A stretch of DNA of 64,000 nucleotides from Ovis canadensis (Eukaryota > Chordata > Mammalia > Artiodactyla > Bovidae): positions 48,338,501 through 48,402,500 of the forward strand of contig NC_091255.1 in the NCBI RefSeq assembly GCF_042477335.2, given 5' to 3'. Made by a program: the position numbers and the translations under genes. How positions within the stretch are numbered: the first letter of the stretch is position 1; each line of letters starts with the position of its first letter. The notes beneath the pieces are model-generated. The model made no database searches and had not been told where the DNA came from. It saw nothing but the letters and a program-made list of their open reading frames with translations. This document shows positions 46,201 to 59,789 of the stretch, piece after piece.

Positions 46201-47029
46201 CAGAGAACCCTGAGGTTACCTTGCCTGAGAGGAGGAAGTAGCTTGGGCCGTCTGCCTGAGGGCTTCCTTTTACCGGGAGCAGCACCAGGCAGGAAGGGGG
46301 TTGTCCCGGTGTGTATCAGAAGGCTTCTCGCTGTCTGGTCAGGGGAAGCTAGTGGCTATGTCAAGCTCCACTCTATCTACCTGGTGAGCTCCTAGACTCA
46401 GGCCCCCTCACAGAACTCCGGGGGTGTTCCATCAACTCCATCAACACCTCTACAAATTTCAATATTCTTGAGGCTGAAAATGGCTGATTCCCTTGAGTCC
46501 ACTGAAATTTTAAATTTAAGACTGGAAAGACTTCTTCCATTAATATTTCATCCTCATAACCTGATAGTTTTTCTATTTACAAGCATCCCTGTCTGGCTCA
46601 AATGGTTGTCTCTTGAGTTCTACACACTCGTTTGTTTGTTTGTTTTTTGCAACAGTGGGCAAAAGATTGTAAAATGACTGACTGCTCTCATCTTAGTTAT
46701 TTTTCAGTGATGAAAAGATACTTTGTTTTCAAAAGAGGTGCGTGTGCATGTTGGGGAACTGAAGGAGTGTAATGAGATTAGCGCAATGCTTTGTGCTGGG
46801 GGGCGTTTGTAAGTCTGTGTAAGGTCTGTGAGGGGCAGCAAGTGCAGCTGTTTCGGTGCCCAGTGGGTGGGTGTGAGGGGGTTTGTAGTGTGGGAATCCT
46901 ACCCAGGAATTTCCAGGGTTCCTCTACCTGGCCACCACACAGTCATTGACTGTTTTTTCATCACGCTGAATCCCAGCTCAATGCCCGGAATGAAACGAGG
47001 CCACCGTGAAAAACCGGTCCGGCTTTGCA
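43265..47029. other. NEUROD2 3' flank, no gene seen
   Basis: Mostly unique, with no clear interspersed repeats. A GC-rich patch lies at 45640-45840, and an AT-rich patch at 46440-46680 with several TTTAAA/ATTAAT cores. No domain-bearing frame found. Confidence 0.5.
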
Positions 47030-47046
47030 TCTCATTTACATAAATA

Positions 47047-47052
47047 TTTATT
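47047..47052 (-). terminator. NEUROD2: Candidate distal poly(A) signal of NEUROD2
   Basis: AATAAA on the minus strand within a locally AT-rich stretch. Cleavage would be expected 10-30 nt further left, around 47020-47040. Nearer alternatives are at 47868-47873, 47897-47902 and 47970-47979, so this is the probable distal end and not a proven one. Confidence 0.5.
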
Positions 47053-47259
47053 AATCGTCATTAAACTGAACAGAAACACGCAATGCACTTCGGGTGTCCG
47101 ACGGGAGTTTCATCTTCTCTACAAGAGGAAGGTAAAATTGCGTGTGAGTGTGTGGGTGTTTCGCCTGTGGGTTTGCATTTTTGCATCGTGTGTTTGGATG
47201 TCTGATCTCCTGCCTCCGGTGGGGAGAGGTTCTCCTTTTGCCCCTTTTATTTTGGGAAA

Positions 47260-47835
47260 CCTCCAGAAGGAGTCCCCAGCCCTCTCCCTGCCCACCTGTC
47301 AGCCAGAGCCAAGAGGATGCCTAGGACAAAAACTCCCTCTCCAGCCACCGGAAATCGCCGGGCGCCTGAGGCCCAAAGAGGCACAGTCGGGCAGAGGCGG
47401 GGCTGCCTTCAGGTCTGGGTCTCCACCCTTGTCCCGGGAAGGGATAGAGCTGCCTGAGGGGGGTTGGGGGGCAGCGAGCTCTCCTCCCTCTGCCCCCCGA
47501 CGCCAGCTCTGGGCCTGCGTGTGCGTGCGGTGTGGTGTGCGTGTGTGTCTTTCATGCAAACCCTCCCTCCCCAAACCGACCCCCCAACAGTTTGCCATTC
47601 CATACAAATTTGGAAACAGATTTTTAAAAAACAGCATGACGCACAACGGGGACAGGGCGGGGGAGGGCAGTGGCACTGGGGCCCCAAATCTCGGAGTCTC
47701 TGATTGTAAGAACCTGGGGAGGGGAGGGGGCAGCGCCGGCCCCCACTTCACCAAAGTGCACAGATCCGCGCTTGGGCGGCGCGGCCCGCGGGCCCGGAGG
47801 GGCATTCCGGGGCCGGGCCGGGCCGCTAGGCTCAG
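47260..47835. other. GC-rich segment inside the NEUROD2 3' UTR
   Basis: A CpG-rich block within the presumed 3' UTR, ending in GCGGCCCGCGGGCCCGG. The 282-codon plus-strand frame here is antisense to the UTR and is not supported as a gene. Confidence 0.5.
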
Positions 47836-48641
47836 TCAGAACCTCCTTGCATAGATATTTGTGTCTTTTTATTATTGGTAGTAGTATTTTTTGCCTTTTA
47901 TTGCTTCTAAAAGTTCTTACTGCGTTTTTTTCTGATCCGGACTCTGCGTTCGGCCTCCGTCGCCTCAGATTTATTTATTTTTTTTTGTATGTATGTTTGT
48001 TTAAAAAAGGAAAAAGGGGGGAATGGACTCTAGTTATAAATTATCTTGGCCTCTCTCTTTCCTCTCAATCCACGTTCCCTCCCGCCAAAATTAAATTCAC
48101 AAAACGCTGAGACTAGGGGTTGGGGATAAGGGCTTCCAGGTCCAGGCTTGGAGCCCAGACTTATGCCCTTTTCAAGAAAGAGGGGGCGCCCGGCTCCTCA
48201 GCAGCTCGGTGACTGTTTCAATAATAATAATAATAGGAGGAAAACAGTATACCACAACTCAGCTGCCCCCCTTACCAAAGCCTTTGGGCCTGCAGGGGGA
48301 AAGGGGAAGAGGAGACAGTGCAGGAATTGGGAATGGGGGAGGGGTCTCCAGAGAGTGCCCGAAGAGGGTCCCTGTAGAAGTACTCCCTGGGAAAGAGGAG
48401 GAGAGAACCCCTTGGGGAGAGAGAAGGCGAGTCCCCTGGGGGAAGCGAGGCCCCTAGGACGGGCACCCACAGATAAGAGGACCGCGCTGCCCAGGAGAGC
48501 GGCAGAACAGACTGCCCGCTCCCCGCACCCCGCGCCGGGGTAGGTGGGGATGCCCCTGCGCTGGGTGGGTGGGGAGGTTGGGGGCAGGGGTGCGGGCAAA
48601 GGCAAAAAAAAAAAAAAAAAAGGAGGGGCAGGCGCGAGGTC

Positions 48642-50924
<2,283 letters not shown>

Positions 50925-51110
50925 CTCGGAGAGGAGTCAAGGGGAGAGGGGAGGGGAGGGGGGGGAGGGGGGCAAGAGAGAGAGGGGGGAGAAGAGGAAT
51001 CTTCTCGCTTATTTCATTGTTCCCCCATCTTCAGGGAGCGGGGGCAGCGGCTCCTCAAGGCGGCAGGCGCCGGCGTCTTCAGAGCGCCATGCGAACCGCG
51101 GAGCGAGTGT
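50925..51110 (-). other. NEUROD2: NEUROD2 non-coding exon 1 (5' UTR), 5' end uncertain
   Basis: On the minus strand a textbook donor, GAG|GTAAGT, has its exon/intron junction at 50925/50924. It pairs with the acceptor before the coding exon. NEUROD-family genes usually have a non-coding first exon, which fits. The 3' edge is firm by motif. The transcription start is not visible, and the right-hand limit given here is a guess placed just below the E-box/CCAAT cluster. The exon is pyrimidine-rich on the minus strand near the donor. Confidence 0.65.
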
Positions 51111-51265
51111 GGCATCTCTACCAGGCGGGGTACCAGCCTCTATGCCAGGCCATATGGGCTTGGCACGTCACGGGCAGCAGCTATCACATGAGAGACGGTG
51201 ATTGGCATGCGTCTGCATTGGGGGAGAGCCGGCTCCCCCGGGACCCGCCGCCATCTGTCACTCTC
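51110..51265 (-). promoter_or_regulatory. NEUROD2 promoter-proximal E-box cluster
   Basis: Just upstream of exon 1 on the minus strand, about 110 bp holds three E-boxes: CAGATG (51257-51252), CATGTG (51190-51185) and CATATG (51156-51151). It also holds a CCAAT box (51205-51201) and a CRE-like TGACGTG (51170-51164). No TATA box is seen at a clear distance; the T/A-rich 51284-51316 stretch is simple sequence. NEUROD/NEUROG factors bind CAGATG-type E-boxes, so cross- or auto-activation is a reasonable inference. Confidence 0.6.
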
Positions 51266-51299
51266 TACTCCAAAAAAAAAAAAAAATTAAATAAATAAA

Positions 51300-52880
51300 G
51301 GAAATAAATAAATATCTCTGCCGCCCTCCCGTCCCCGCCCAACGCAGGGAAAGCAGGGATTGAGAGGGAGGCAGGAGGAGTTGCCCCCCTTGGTTGTAGA
51401 GTCCCCCACATGGGAACAATGGGGTGGCGAGGCTGGAAATTGGGGGGTTTTGATGTTCCCAATTCTATGCTCCCTCCCGGGCCCTGCTCTGTCCATTTCT
51501 TTCCTTGCAGGCCCCCAAAGGTGGGTCAGGAACCAGAACCTAGGGTCTGGAGAGGGGACCTCTATGCTTGCCCCCACACCCCCCCCAGGAGGATCTGCTT
51601 GACCACAAAGGGACAGCTGAGGCCTCTTCCCGGGGTGGGCGTGGGGGGCGTCCCTGGCCTAAGCCCCATAGGTAGATGTTGGCACCGTGCCATCCCTCAT
51701 CCCTGTCTGCCCCTCCCCCACCCACCCTCACGCACACACAACATATGTGGCTGAACGAAATTCAAACCAAGGGAAAGACAGAGAAAAGGAAAGACTTGCC
51801 TGGATGTCTGTGCCTCTGCATGGGCGTGTGTGTGTGTGTGTGTGTGTGTGTGTCTGTGGGGACATGTGTGTGTATCTGTGGAGTCAGCCGATGGGAAAGA
51901 TTTTCTTGGGTGTTTGGGAGCACATGTAGGTTGGGATCCGGATGGAAAGCAGCCCCTGGGATAAGACTATGTACCCACCGTCTGGGGGTGGGGGAGAGGG
52001 TTGGGTCTGGATTCCTAACCCAGAAACCTCTCCCTCCTCTCCCTCCAATTCCCAGCCCCACATACCCTCCCCCTGGGAGACAAGTAGCCTTTCCACCAGT
52101 CTGTCTCTCTCCTGGCCTCTGACTTGGTTGTTTGAGGGAGGAGGGGGCTGGGCTGGGGGAACTTCCTGGAGGAGATGCAAGCATTCCCCTCCCCCTTCAA
52201 AAAATCCTGAAAGTGGAGAAGCCAACTCCAGCAGTCCACCAGTGACCAGGGGGAGGTAGGTCAAACAGGCGCCTTGGTGAGGAAAGTAGGAAATTACAGT
52301 CTTATCTTACAGCTCACCTTTCAACCCAGATTCCCTGGGCCAGACACAGATGCATGGATTGAGGGAGGAAGCTTTACACACACAGGCACACACACACCTG
52401 TTCCTCACTCTGTGTACAAAAAATGGATACACACCCCTACTCAGATAGAATCGTATGTGTAAGCAGGCAGTCACAATCAGGTGTAGAGAGACCCTGGTCT
52501 ACACCTTTATTCAGAAATTCCTAGTGGGTTTCAGACCCACGTATCCTATCCCTCCCCATCCTCCAGCTTCCATATGCTAAGACAACTTCAATTATACTTG
52601 ACCACACTCACTCTGATGGCAAACACGTGCCAAGCACTGGGTGGGGCAAAGGCAGGGGTCTTGTTCTCAGTCTGCACAGGAATACTTTTCTCCTTCTAGG
52701 ACTTCAAAAAGGGGTCTTGGGCTGAGAAGACACTGATTCGGTGTCTGGTAGAATGAATTAGGTTCTAAACAGAGGCGTACACAGTGGCTAAGGAAGCTTT
52801 GGGAGAAGGGGGCTGCCGCTGTGTGAGGCTCAGAGGCACTTGACCAGGTACCAGAAGGCACCTCAAAGCGTCCTTCTGTG
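51300..52880. other. NEUROD2 upstream flank, no gene seen
   Basis: Unique sequence around a GT microsatellite. No gene recognised. Confidence 0.55.
51826..51853 (+). repeat. (GT)n microsatellite upstream of NEUROD2
   Basis: About 14 perfect GT units, roughly 0.6 kb beyond the promoter E-box cluster. Confidence 0.95.
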
Positions 52881-52884
52881 AAAG

Positions 52885-53091
52885 TGAGAGTGTTAGTCAC
52901 TGAGTTGAGTCTGACTCTTTGGATTCCTGGACTGTAGCCCACCAGGCTCCTCTTTCCATGGGATTTCCCAGGCAAGAATACTGGAGTGGGTTGCAATTCC
53001 CTCCTCCAGGGGATCTTCTTAACCCAGGGACTGAACTCAGATCTCCTGCATCGCAGGCGGATTCTTTACCGTCTGAACCAGCAGGGAATCC
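52885..53091 (-). mobile_element. Bov-tA SINE
   Basis: Complement orientation: Bov-A portion (GAGTCTGACTCTTTGG, CAAGAATACTGGAGTGGG), then the tRNA head complement (CTCCTGCATCGCAGGCGGAT, TTTACCGTCTGA). Confidence 0.92.
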
Positions 53092-53559
53092 AAATGTCCT
53101 TATACTGAGGCCCATAGTGGGGGACTGACTTGCCCAGGACCACGCAGTGGAACACAGAACTGGGTCTAGAACCCAGGGACTTGACTCCCAACCTAGAGCT
53201 CCTTCTATAGTCCCACAGTCTGCCTCAGGGCGCCCCAAGGATGAGAAGCCCATGTCAAGTCTTCCTCCATTCATTCATCCTGGTCCTGGGAAGGCACATG
53301 ATCTGGGGTCACTCTGGACATGGCAGAGGGGGCCAAAGGACAGACCTCAGGTGGGGCAGAGATTCGGCAGTGCTGGCCAGGCCCCTGTCCACTTCTGGGC
53401 ACAGCCTCCAAGGCTTTCCTATTTCTTCACTGAGGCTGGGGGTCTTCAATCCAGACCCACGGCCCTTCTTGAGTCCCTCAGTCATATGGCATTTTGATTC
53501 CATGCATATGCTTTGGGCTCCAATTCCTGGCCAACCCTACTTACCGTCCTTAAAGAATG

Positions 53560-53745
53560 CTGAATGCCTTGAACAAGTTGCATAACAGCTCTCAGTCTTG
53601 ATTTCCCCATCTGTAAAATGGGGACAATTATGCTACACTTCATAGGGCTGTTGTTAGCACGAAATAGGATAATGGGTGTATTGAGTTGAGCATGGGGCTA
53701 GCAATAGAGTGCACCTTCAGTAAATGCCAGTTCTCCTTTTCCTTA
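53560..53745 (+). repeat. MIR SINE
   Basis: GATTTCCCCATCTGTAAAAT, GGCTGTTGTTAGCACGAAAT and CTTCAGTAAATGCCAGTTC are sense MIR. Confidence 0.75.
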
Positions 53746-53749
53746 AAGC

Positions 53750-55925
53750 ACTTTTTAAACTGTAATATGCTTTACACTAATAATTTCTTGCACATACCCC
53801 CTGATACATACATATTCAGACTGCTTTGTCTACATGGGAACTGAGTTTTTGTTGAATTAATGTGTGAATGAATGGATGAGTGCATGAATTAATGCTTCCT
53901 TGGGGTTGAAAGATACCCCCTGCCCTCTCCTTTGGACACTGAAGCCTGGGTTAAGCCTCACAGGCCCCTACCATCTCTGCTTTCTACTCCAGCAGAGCCC
54001 TTTGGAGGGCTTCCATCCCTCCCCTATCTCCTTTCAGGAATGACCTCATCCCGCTTCAGGGCCCCCCACCCCAGGAGAATGAGGCCTGAGGGGTTGGGGG
54101 GATGTGCCTGGGGGTATGGAAAAGTTCATTCCTCTCAGTCTGTTTGCTGCCCCTGTCTTTTCTTCCTTCAGAAAAATGGAACAAGTTTTTCTCACTCGAC
54201 ACATTTCAACTTTTTTTTTAGAAGATACAATAAAAAACAGGGGAAAATTGGAACAGAGGGAGGTGTGGGATGGGCCCTCCGCCTTAGACATGAGCTTGAA
54301 AGAGGTATAAAACACACGTGTCCACATACACACGAACAAGCATGAACAGACAGGGACGCCCGTGCTCCTCTCCGTGCACCCAGAGACTCAGAGATGCGGT
54401 GATAGAGAGACAGAAAGAGCCAGAAATGGAAGGAAGGAGATGGAAGAAGAAGGACACCCAGAGATGCCATCTGTTCCTCCCCCTGGCATTGGGGGAAGGG
54501 AGTTGGTGAGGGGCCTGGTCCCCTCTGGGTCTCTGAGAGGGAAAGCGGAAGGGTAGGCATCTCAGGCAGGCCTGGAAGATTCCCATTTCTGTTACCCACC
54601 CCCATCCAGGGAGCCGGAAGCTGAGGGTCTGAGGTTCCCATGGAGACATAGCCCCATCCCAGGGGAGGCCACTGTCTGGGCACCTAAAATGGCTGCCTCA
54701 GAGGGGTGGCGGCCATTTTGTGCAGGCGTAGGTCCTGGGTTGGGGGGGTGGGGCCTTGGGGGTGTAGAGGGGAGAGAGCTGGAGGGGATGGGTCATTCCT
54801 GAGCAGTCTAGGGAATCTTGCTCAGAGGACTGGAGAATGTTTTATAAAGCTGCTCTCATTACGCCCCCTGCTACACCAAAAAAAAAAAAACCCACACATA
54901 AATCTGTAAACCTCCATTCCATTCAGACACCCAGAAGGACACCTAGCCAGACACTTGCCACCAACATCACCATGCTCCAAATAAGACCGGTGGGGGCAAG
55001 TGTGCTGGGGAAGGGCACTTGATTTCCCACCAAAGGGCCAACCGTGGGGAGCAAGTGAGTGAGAGCCCAGGTGTCCATCCCCCCAGCCATTTCACTGCAT
55101 CTCCGGGGCCTCCCAGGCGGAGGTGGTCGGCAGGTGAAGAGTGAGGGCCGGAGCAGCGCAAGGAGGGGCTGTCTGCTCTGATTTGAGGTGAAGGGCAGGA
55201 ATGCGGGGATCCTCGGAGGGCCCGTGCTCCTGGCACTGAGTGTGCTGTGGGGAAGGAGGCAGGGGAGGGGGCAGGCTGGCACTGCCCGCGCGGTGACTCT
55301 CCCCTCAGTCCCAAGGCCCCGCAGAGCCTGCCGCCCCCTCCCAGCCCCCTGTCCACCTCCAGTCTGACAGGACGTGGGGGAGGGGAACCTGCCGCTTCTT
55401 CCTGGCTCTGGGGTGGGCACCTGCCCCCTCCCCCCGCCCGCCGCAGTGTTCTGGGGAGCGGCGGGCACGCCAGATGGCGTGGCTGAGAATGCGGCGACGT
55501 TGCCGGGAGGTGAGGGCTGGCACGGGTGATATGCGGCTGCGTGCCTTGTGGTGCCACCGGGGAGGGGGCGGGGGAGGACCAGTGAGGTGTAGCCCCCATC
55601 CTCCGTGCTGACCTCCTGTCCTGACCTCCAGCTCACCACTAGGATTTTCTTTGACTTCCTTTTCCTGCACCCTGGGCTCCCATGTGCTGGGCCCAGGCCC
55701 CATCCAAAGATAGGTGGGCACCTGCCCATAGCACCAGGCCTGATCTGAAAGTCCTGAGTCGGACCCCTGCTGCACATCTCCCTAAACTGGGACAGAGGGC
55801 CATGAGGAGACCCACTAGCCCTCCTGCAAAGCCAGCCCCCGCAGGATTGTTCCCTTGCTCCAAAAGTACAATGACCTGTGCCCCATAACCTTTGCCTTCT
55901 GGCTTCTGGGCCCTTCCCTAATGGG
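53750..55925. other. Intergenic sequence, no gene seen
   Basis: Unique. Includes the inverted YY1-like pair at 54686-54719, an A-run at about 54878-54890 and the GC-rich block at 55090-55520. Confidence 0.5.
55090..55520. other. Moderately CpG-rich block
   Basis: GC-rich with scattered CG. A 284-codon minus-strand frame runs through it and beyond (55777-54923). It shows no domain I recognise and is proline/glycine-rich, as expected for open frames in GC-rich DNA. Confidence 0.45.
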
Positions 55926-55929
55926 CTCT

Positions 55930-56190
55930 AGTCTCTGAGTCTCTTTTTTCTTCAAATTCATTCTCATTCCTCACCAAGAGCGGTCCTGCTTGGACACCTC
56001 CTCCTGGGTGTCTTCCTGGATCTCCTCCTGGCAACTTCAGTACTTACCACCCACTGTTAGGACAAACCATTCACCCATGTGTCCCTGACTTGACAGTGGT
56101 GGCTACTTACCTTATATCTCAGTAGTCTGGGGCTTCACACAGGTTGTATAGAGTTGGTGTTCAATAAATGCTCCCTGTGTTAATGCCTAA
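55930..56190 (+). mobile_element. L2 LINE 3'-end fragment
   Basis: Ends with GTTGGTGTTCAATAAATGCT after a diverged upstream block, matching an L2 3' terminus. Confidence 0.6.
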
Positions 56191-56839
56191 CTGACTTAGA
56201 GGGTTTGGGGTACTGGAGCCTTTCTCCAGAGAATCTCCTAAAGCAGTTAAGTTCTAAGGTCTCAGGTCAAGCCTGGAGCCCTCAAACCCCTCCTCCTGCC
56301 TTCTGCACAAATTTCAGTCTGGGGAGGAGGACTTGGGATGGGGGGTTGGGTCACAGGTTTTCCTTTTAGTGGCTCTCAGAGAGGGGGGTTCCGTGCATGG
56401 AGGCTGAGTCTGGGGGTGCTGGGCCCCCATTCCCTGGGCACGAAGCTCAGACTCAGGCCACATGAGGTCCCTCACTGCCTCCGCCTCCTGGGGGATTCCT
56501 GCCCAGCAGCAGATCCCCTTCTTGGGCCTCATATCTCTCAGCAGGCTCAGAGCCCCTCTCCTACCCCTTGTCATACCCCACACCTTCCTTGCATGGGGTA
56601 AAGGCAGCTTGCCACAGGGACGGGAGATGAGGTCCCAGGACGCCGCAGAGTTGTCCAACTCCCACTGCCGTTTCTTCTTTGCTGATGCTACTCTCCAAAG
56701 CCACCTCCACTACCTCAACCCTCTTCTGTGGGTCTGGCTCAGCCTCTCCTCCCTGGAAATTTCTGACTTCCCACAGGCCCTTGCTCCTCTAGCTTCCTCA
56801 GAAGGACTAGGGGTGTTCATCCTGCCCATTCTATGGAAA

Positions 56840-57190
56840 AGTCAAATCTGAATGTAGTATTCCCCTTGTCGGGCACCTTCAGTGGCTCCCCATCACCCCT
56901 AGGATCAGGCCTTGCTCCTTAGGGACTACTGAATCTGGACTACTACGCCACTACTGCTGTGGCGTTCTCTGTGTACGTTTGTCCCTGCCTTGAACTCTGC
57001 GCCTCAGCCACTCTAAGCTCCTCCAGCTTTCACCAGCCTCCTGCCTGTGAGCTTGCTCAGGCTGTCCCCTCTGCCTGGAGCACCCTCCACGTTCTTCACC
57101 TTTTAAGCCTAAGCATCACCTCCTCCAGGAAGCCTCTCTGGGTTAGATGCCCTCCTCTGACTCCCCTAATGCCTTTTGCACACCTCTAGG
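56840..57190 (+). mobile_element. L2 LINE fragment
   Basis: CCTTCAGTGGCTCCCCATCA, CCCCTCTGCCTGGAGCACCC, CATCACCTCCTCCAGGAAGC and CTCTCTGGGTTAGATGCCC follow the L2 3' region closely. Confidence 0.8.
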
Positions 57191-57197
57191 GAGGCAC

Positions 57198-57398
57198 GGG
57201 CTTCCCTGGTGGCTCAGCAGTAAAGAATGTGCCTGCCAATGCAGGAGACACAGGTTCGATCCCTGGGTCGGGAAGCTCCACTGGAGAAGGAAATGGAAAC
57301 CCACTTCAGTATTCTTGCCTGGAAAATCCCATGGACAGAGGAGCCTGGTGGGCTACAGTCCTTGGGATGGTAAAGAGTCAGACACAACTCAGCAACTA
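57198..57398 (+). mobile_element. Bov-tA SINE
   Basis: Head GGGCTTCCCTGGTGGCTCAG with box B GGTTCGATCCCTGGG, followed by the Bov-A body ending GACACAACTCAGCAACTAAA. It is close to consensus and inserted at the end of an L2 fragment. Confidence 0.94.
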
Positions 57399-58639
57399 AA
57401 TGATGATGACAGGGAGGTGCAGGCCATGACCTTTGCCGCACAGGTCTCTCTCACCCGGTAGGCAGTAAGTAGGTAAAGGGCCTAACAGCCATGATATCCT
57501 CAATAAGTGTTTGTGGCAACAAAGGCCTGTCCCCTCGTTGCCCAGAAACTGAATGCTGGAGCCAGGGCAGGACACCGGCCTGTGGGAAGCTCCTCTTCCA
57601 TTCCCCTCAGTCTCCCCCCAACCCCAGCACTGACATAGAACTTCAGCCTTCCCCTCTGTAAAATGGGCGTGATCATTACAATAAGACGCCTGCTGAGCAT
57701 CAAATGAACAAACAGGTGTGGAAGTGCTGCCTCATCCAGCACTGCCCCATCCAGGTTTGGCTGGTTTGGCCTCAAGCTCCCGATCAACTGTATTTAAGAA
57801 AAAAACCAAAACTTTGTTCCTGAAGTTCTGTTCATCAGCACATCTTTGTTCTGCTTTTCTTGTCACTTTTCCAAGTGAGCAGTTGGGATGTCCTGCCCCT
57901 GCCCCTGCCCCTCCACGGGTCCGGCCCGCAGAGGAAGGCAATCAGACGAAGAGGGAGCTCAAGGTAGGCAAAAGAGCACCAGACTTAGCAGGGTCTCAAC
58001 CTTGATCAAATCACGTAGCCCTCTGCTTCATCTGTAAAATGGGAATAGTGCCACATGTCCACCTGCTGCCTCTCTCAGCACTGATGGGGGGACAAAAGGA
58101 TAGCACTCGGGGTGGTTAACTCCTGAATGATGGTGGGTGGGCACCCAACGGGGCAGTGCGGGGCGGTGGGAAGAGCCCAGGACAGTGTGCGTGCCAGGCT
58201 CTCTGACATGCCCATGACTTGGGCATGTTCTGATTTCCTCCCCTGGAAATCAGAACCACCCGGGAGCTGGGCTGGGGACTCGTGGGAGCCTGGCACTGGA
58301 AAGTTCTCAGATGCCTGAGCCCCTATGGGTGCATGGTGGCACCTGAGGCTGGCAGTGGGCACAGATGACCCACAGCTGCAGAGGTGGGTGGCCACTGCCT
58401 CAAAAAGCCATGCATGGAGGGTGCACCTAGAGAGCAGGGCCAGCAGGGCAGGAGGTCATAATTTAACCTCCTGGTTTAGACCCTGGGAAACTGGAGCCCA
58501 GGACAGTGTGAATGAGACTTAGCTGTTACTTCCTTAGTTCAGTACCCTGAAGGGTCAGGGGGCATGAGGAAAGAAGGGAACAGCTGAGGGGTAGGAGCCT
58601 CGTGGCCCAATGCCCCACCTTACAAATAAAAAAACCCCA

Positions 58640-59010
58640 CATCACAGAGAGGGGACGCAACCTGCCTGGTGTCACACAAGTGGTGACAGAGCTGGGACTA
58701 GAAATGAGGACCTGATTACCTCCTGTGGGTCCTCCTGTCCCTCAGGCTTCAGCGCTCTCTGTAATAATGAAATATTTCATAATCCATAATAATGAAAAGA
58801 CAGCTGTAGAGTTATCGGTGCTGGGCCCTGGCTTCACTCACATACAATCTTATTTCATTCTCACCATGACCTCAGATGTGGGATGACTGTTAACTCCACT
58901 TGAAGACAAGACGCTGAAGCACAGAGAGGTTAAGGTTAAGGCTGCTGTGCCAAAGTCACATAGCTAGTAAGTGGCAGAGCCTGGATTTGAACCAAGCTCT
59001 GCCTGAGTCC
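58640..59010 (-). repeat. MIR fragments
   Basis: Two antisense pieces: 58645-58720 (TGGTGTCACACAAGTGGTGA) and 58810-59010 (GTGCTGGGCCCTGGCTTCAC, AGTCACATAGCTAGTAAGTG). Confidence 0.7.
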
Positions 59011-59088
59011 AGCCTTGCTCACTTTTACATACGGTGTTCCTTTCTCTGAAACCCAGGTTATCTCTACCCGGTGGGACCAACCAGTGGG

Positions 59089-59282
59089 CTTTCCAGGTGG
59101 CACTAGTGGTAAAGAACCCGCCTGCCAGTGCAGGAGACATGAGACGAGATCCCCTGGAGGAGGACACGGAAACCCACTCCAGTATCCTTGCCTGGAGAAT
59201 CCCATGGACAGAGGAGCCTGGACAGGTACAGTTCATAGGGTCGCAGCAAAGAGTCAGGCACGACGGAAGTGGCTTAGCACGT
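59089..59282 (+). mobile_element. Bov-tA SINE
   Basis: Head GGCTTTCCAGGTGGCACTAG, CCGCCTGCCAGTGCAGGAG, then CCACTCCAGTATCCTTGCC and GGCACGACGGAAGTGGC. Box B is partly deleted. Confidence 0.9.
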
Positions 59283-59789
59283 GGAACCAGTAGACTCTAC
59301 AGTAGAGAGGGAAAGGAGGGTGCCCTTGGAAGATATAGTGCCGAGAGTTTGCCTTTTGTCCAGGACCCCACATAATGGGAGCCAGTGTCCCTGCCTGGGT
59401 CTCTGCAGTTCTATTCATGGGTAGGTGGTGGTGGTGGGGGGTGTTCCTCTGAACAGTGAAAGGTGCAGTCACATCAAACATGGGGTTTATACATCCAGTA
59501 TCCCTGTTCCTTCAGCTCCTTTAGGAGGTGCCCTCCTCACTTTTGCCGGTTTGGTGAGATGCTTCCTTCACCAGGAAGTCCTCCCTGATGCCCCCTGGGA
59601 AAATGTCGTTCTTTCCTCTGGCCTTGGCTCCAACTTGAGCACTGGGGATGGACGGACCAACTGGAACCCCGGGTTTACAGCTTGGTCACTAGCCACCTGC
59701 CAGGTCGTTCTGTTTCTCCCTCTGTAAAATGGGAATAAAGAGCCCCGCCGCACAGAATCTTTGTGAGGACTGGAAGCCAAGCGGTGTCT

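Larger units (their letters stand above)
47030..48641 (-). other. NEUROD2: NEUROD2 3' UTR
   Basis: Runs leftward from the TGA at 48644-48642. Right after the stop the minus strand carries a T-run (A-run on plus, 48604-48621). Further along are an AAT/ATT trinucleotide run (about 48219-48235) and several AATAAA hexamers in AT-rich islands (minus strand at 47979-47970, 47902-47897, 47873-47868 and 47052-47047). The last hexamer sits in an AT-rich block and gives a 3' UTR of about 1.6 kb. I chose it because AT-rich, UTR-like sequence stops there. The nearer hexamers may be used as alternative ends. Confidence 0.6.

Noticed and set aside
47006-47854. 282-codon plus-strand frame
   Set aside because: Antisense to the NEUROD2 3' UTR, of mixed composition, with no domain.
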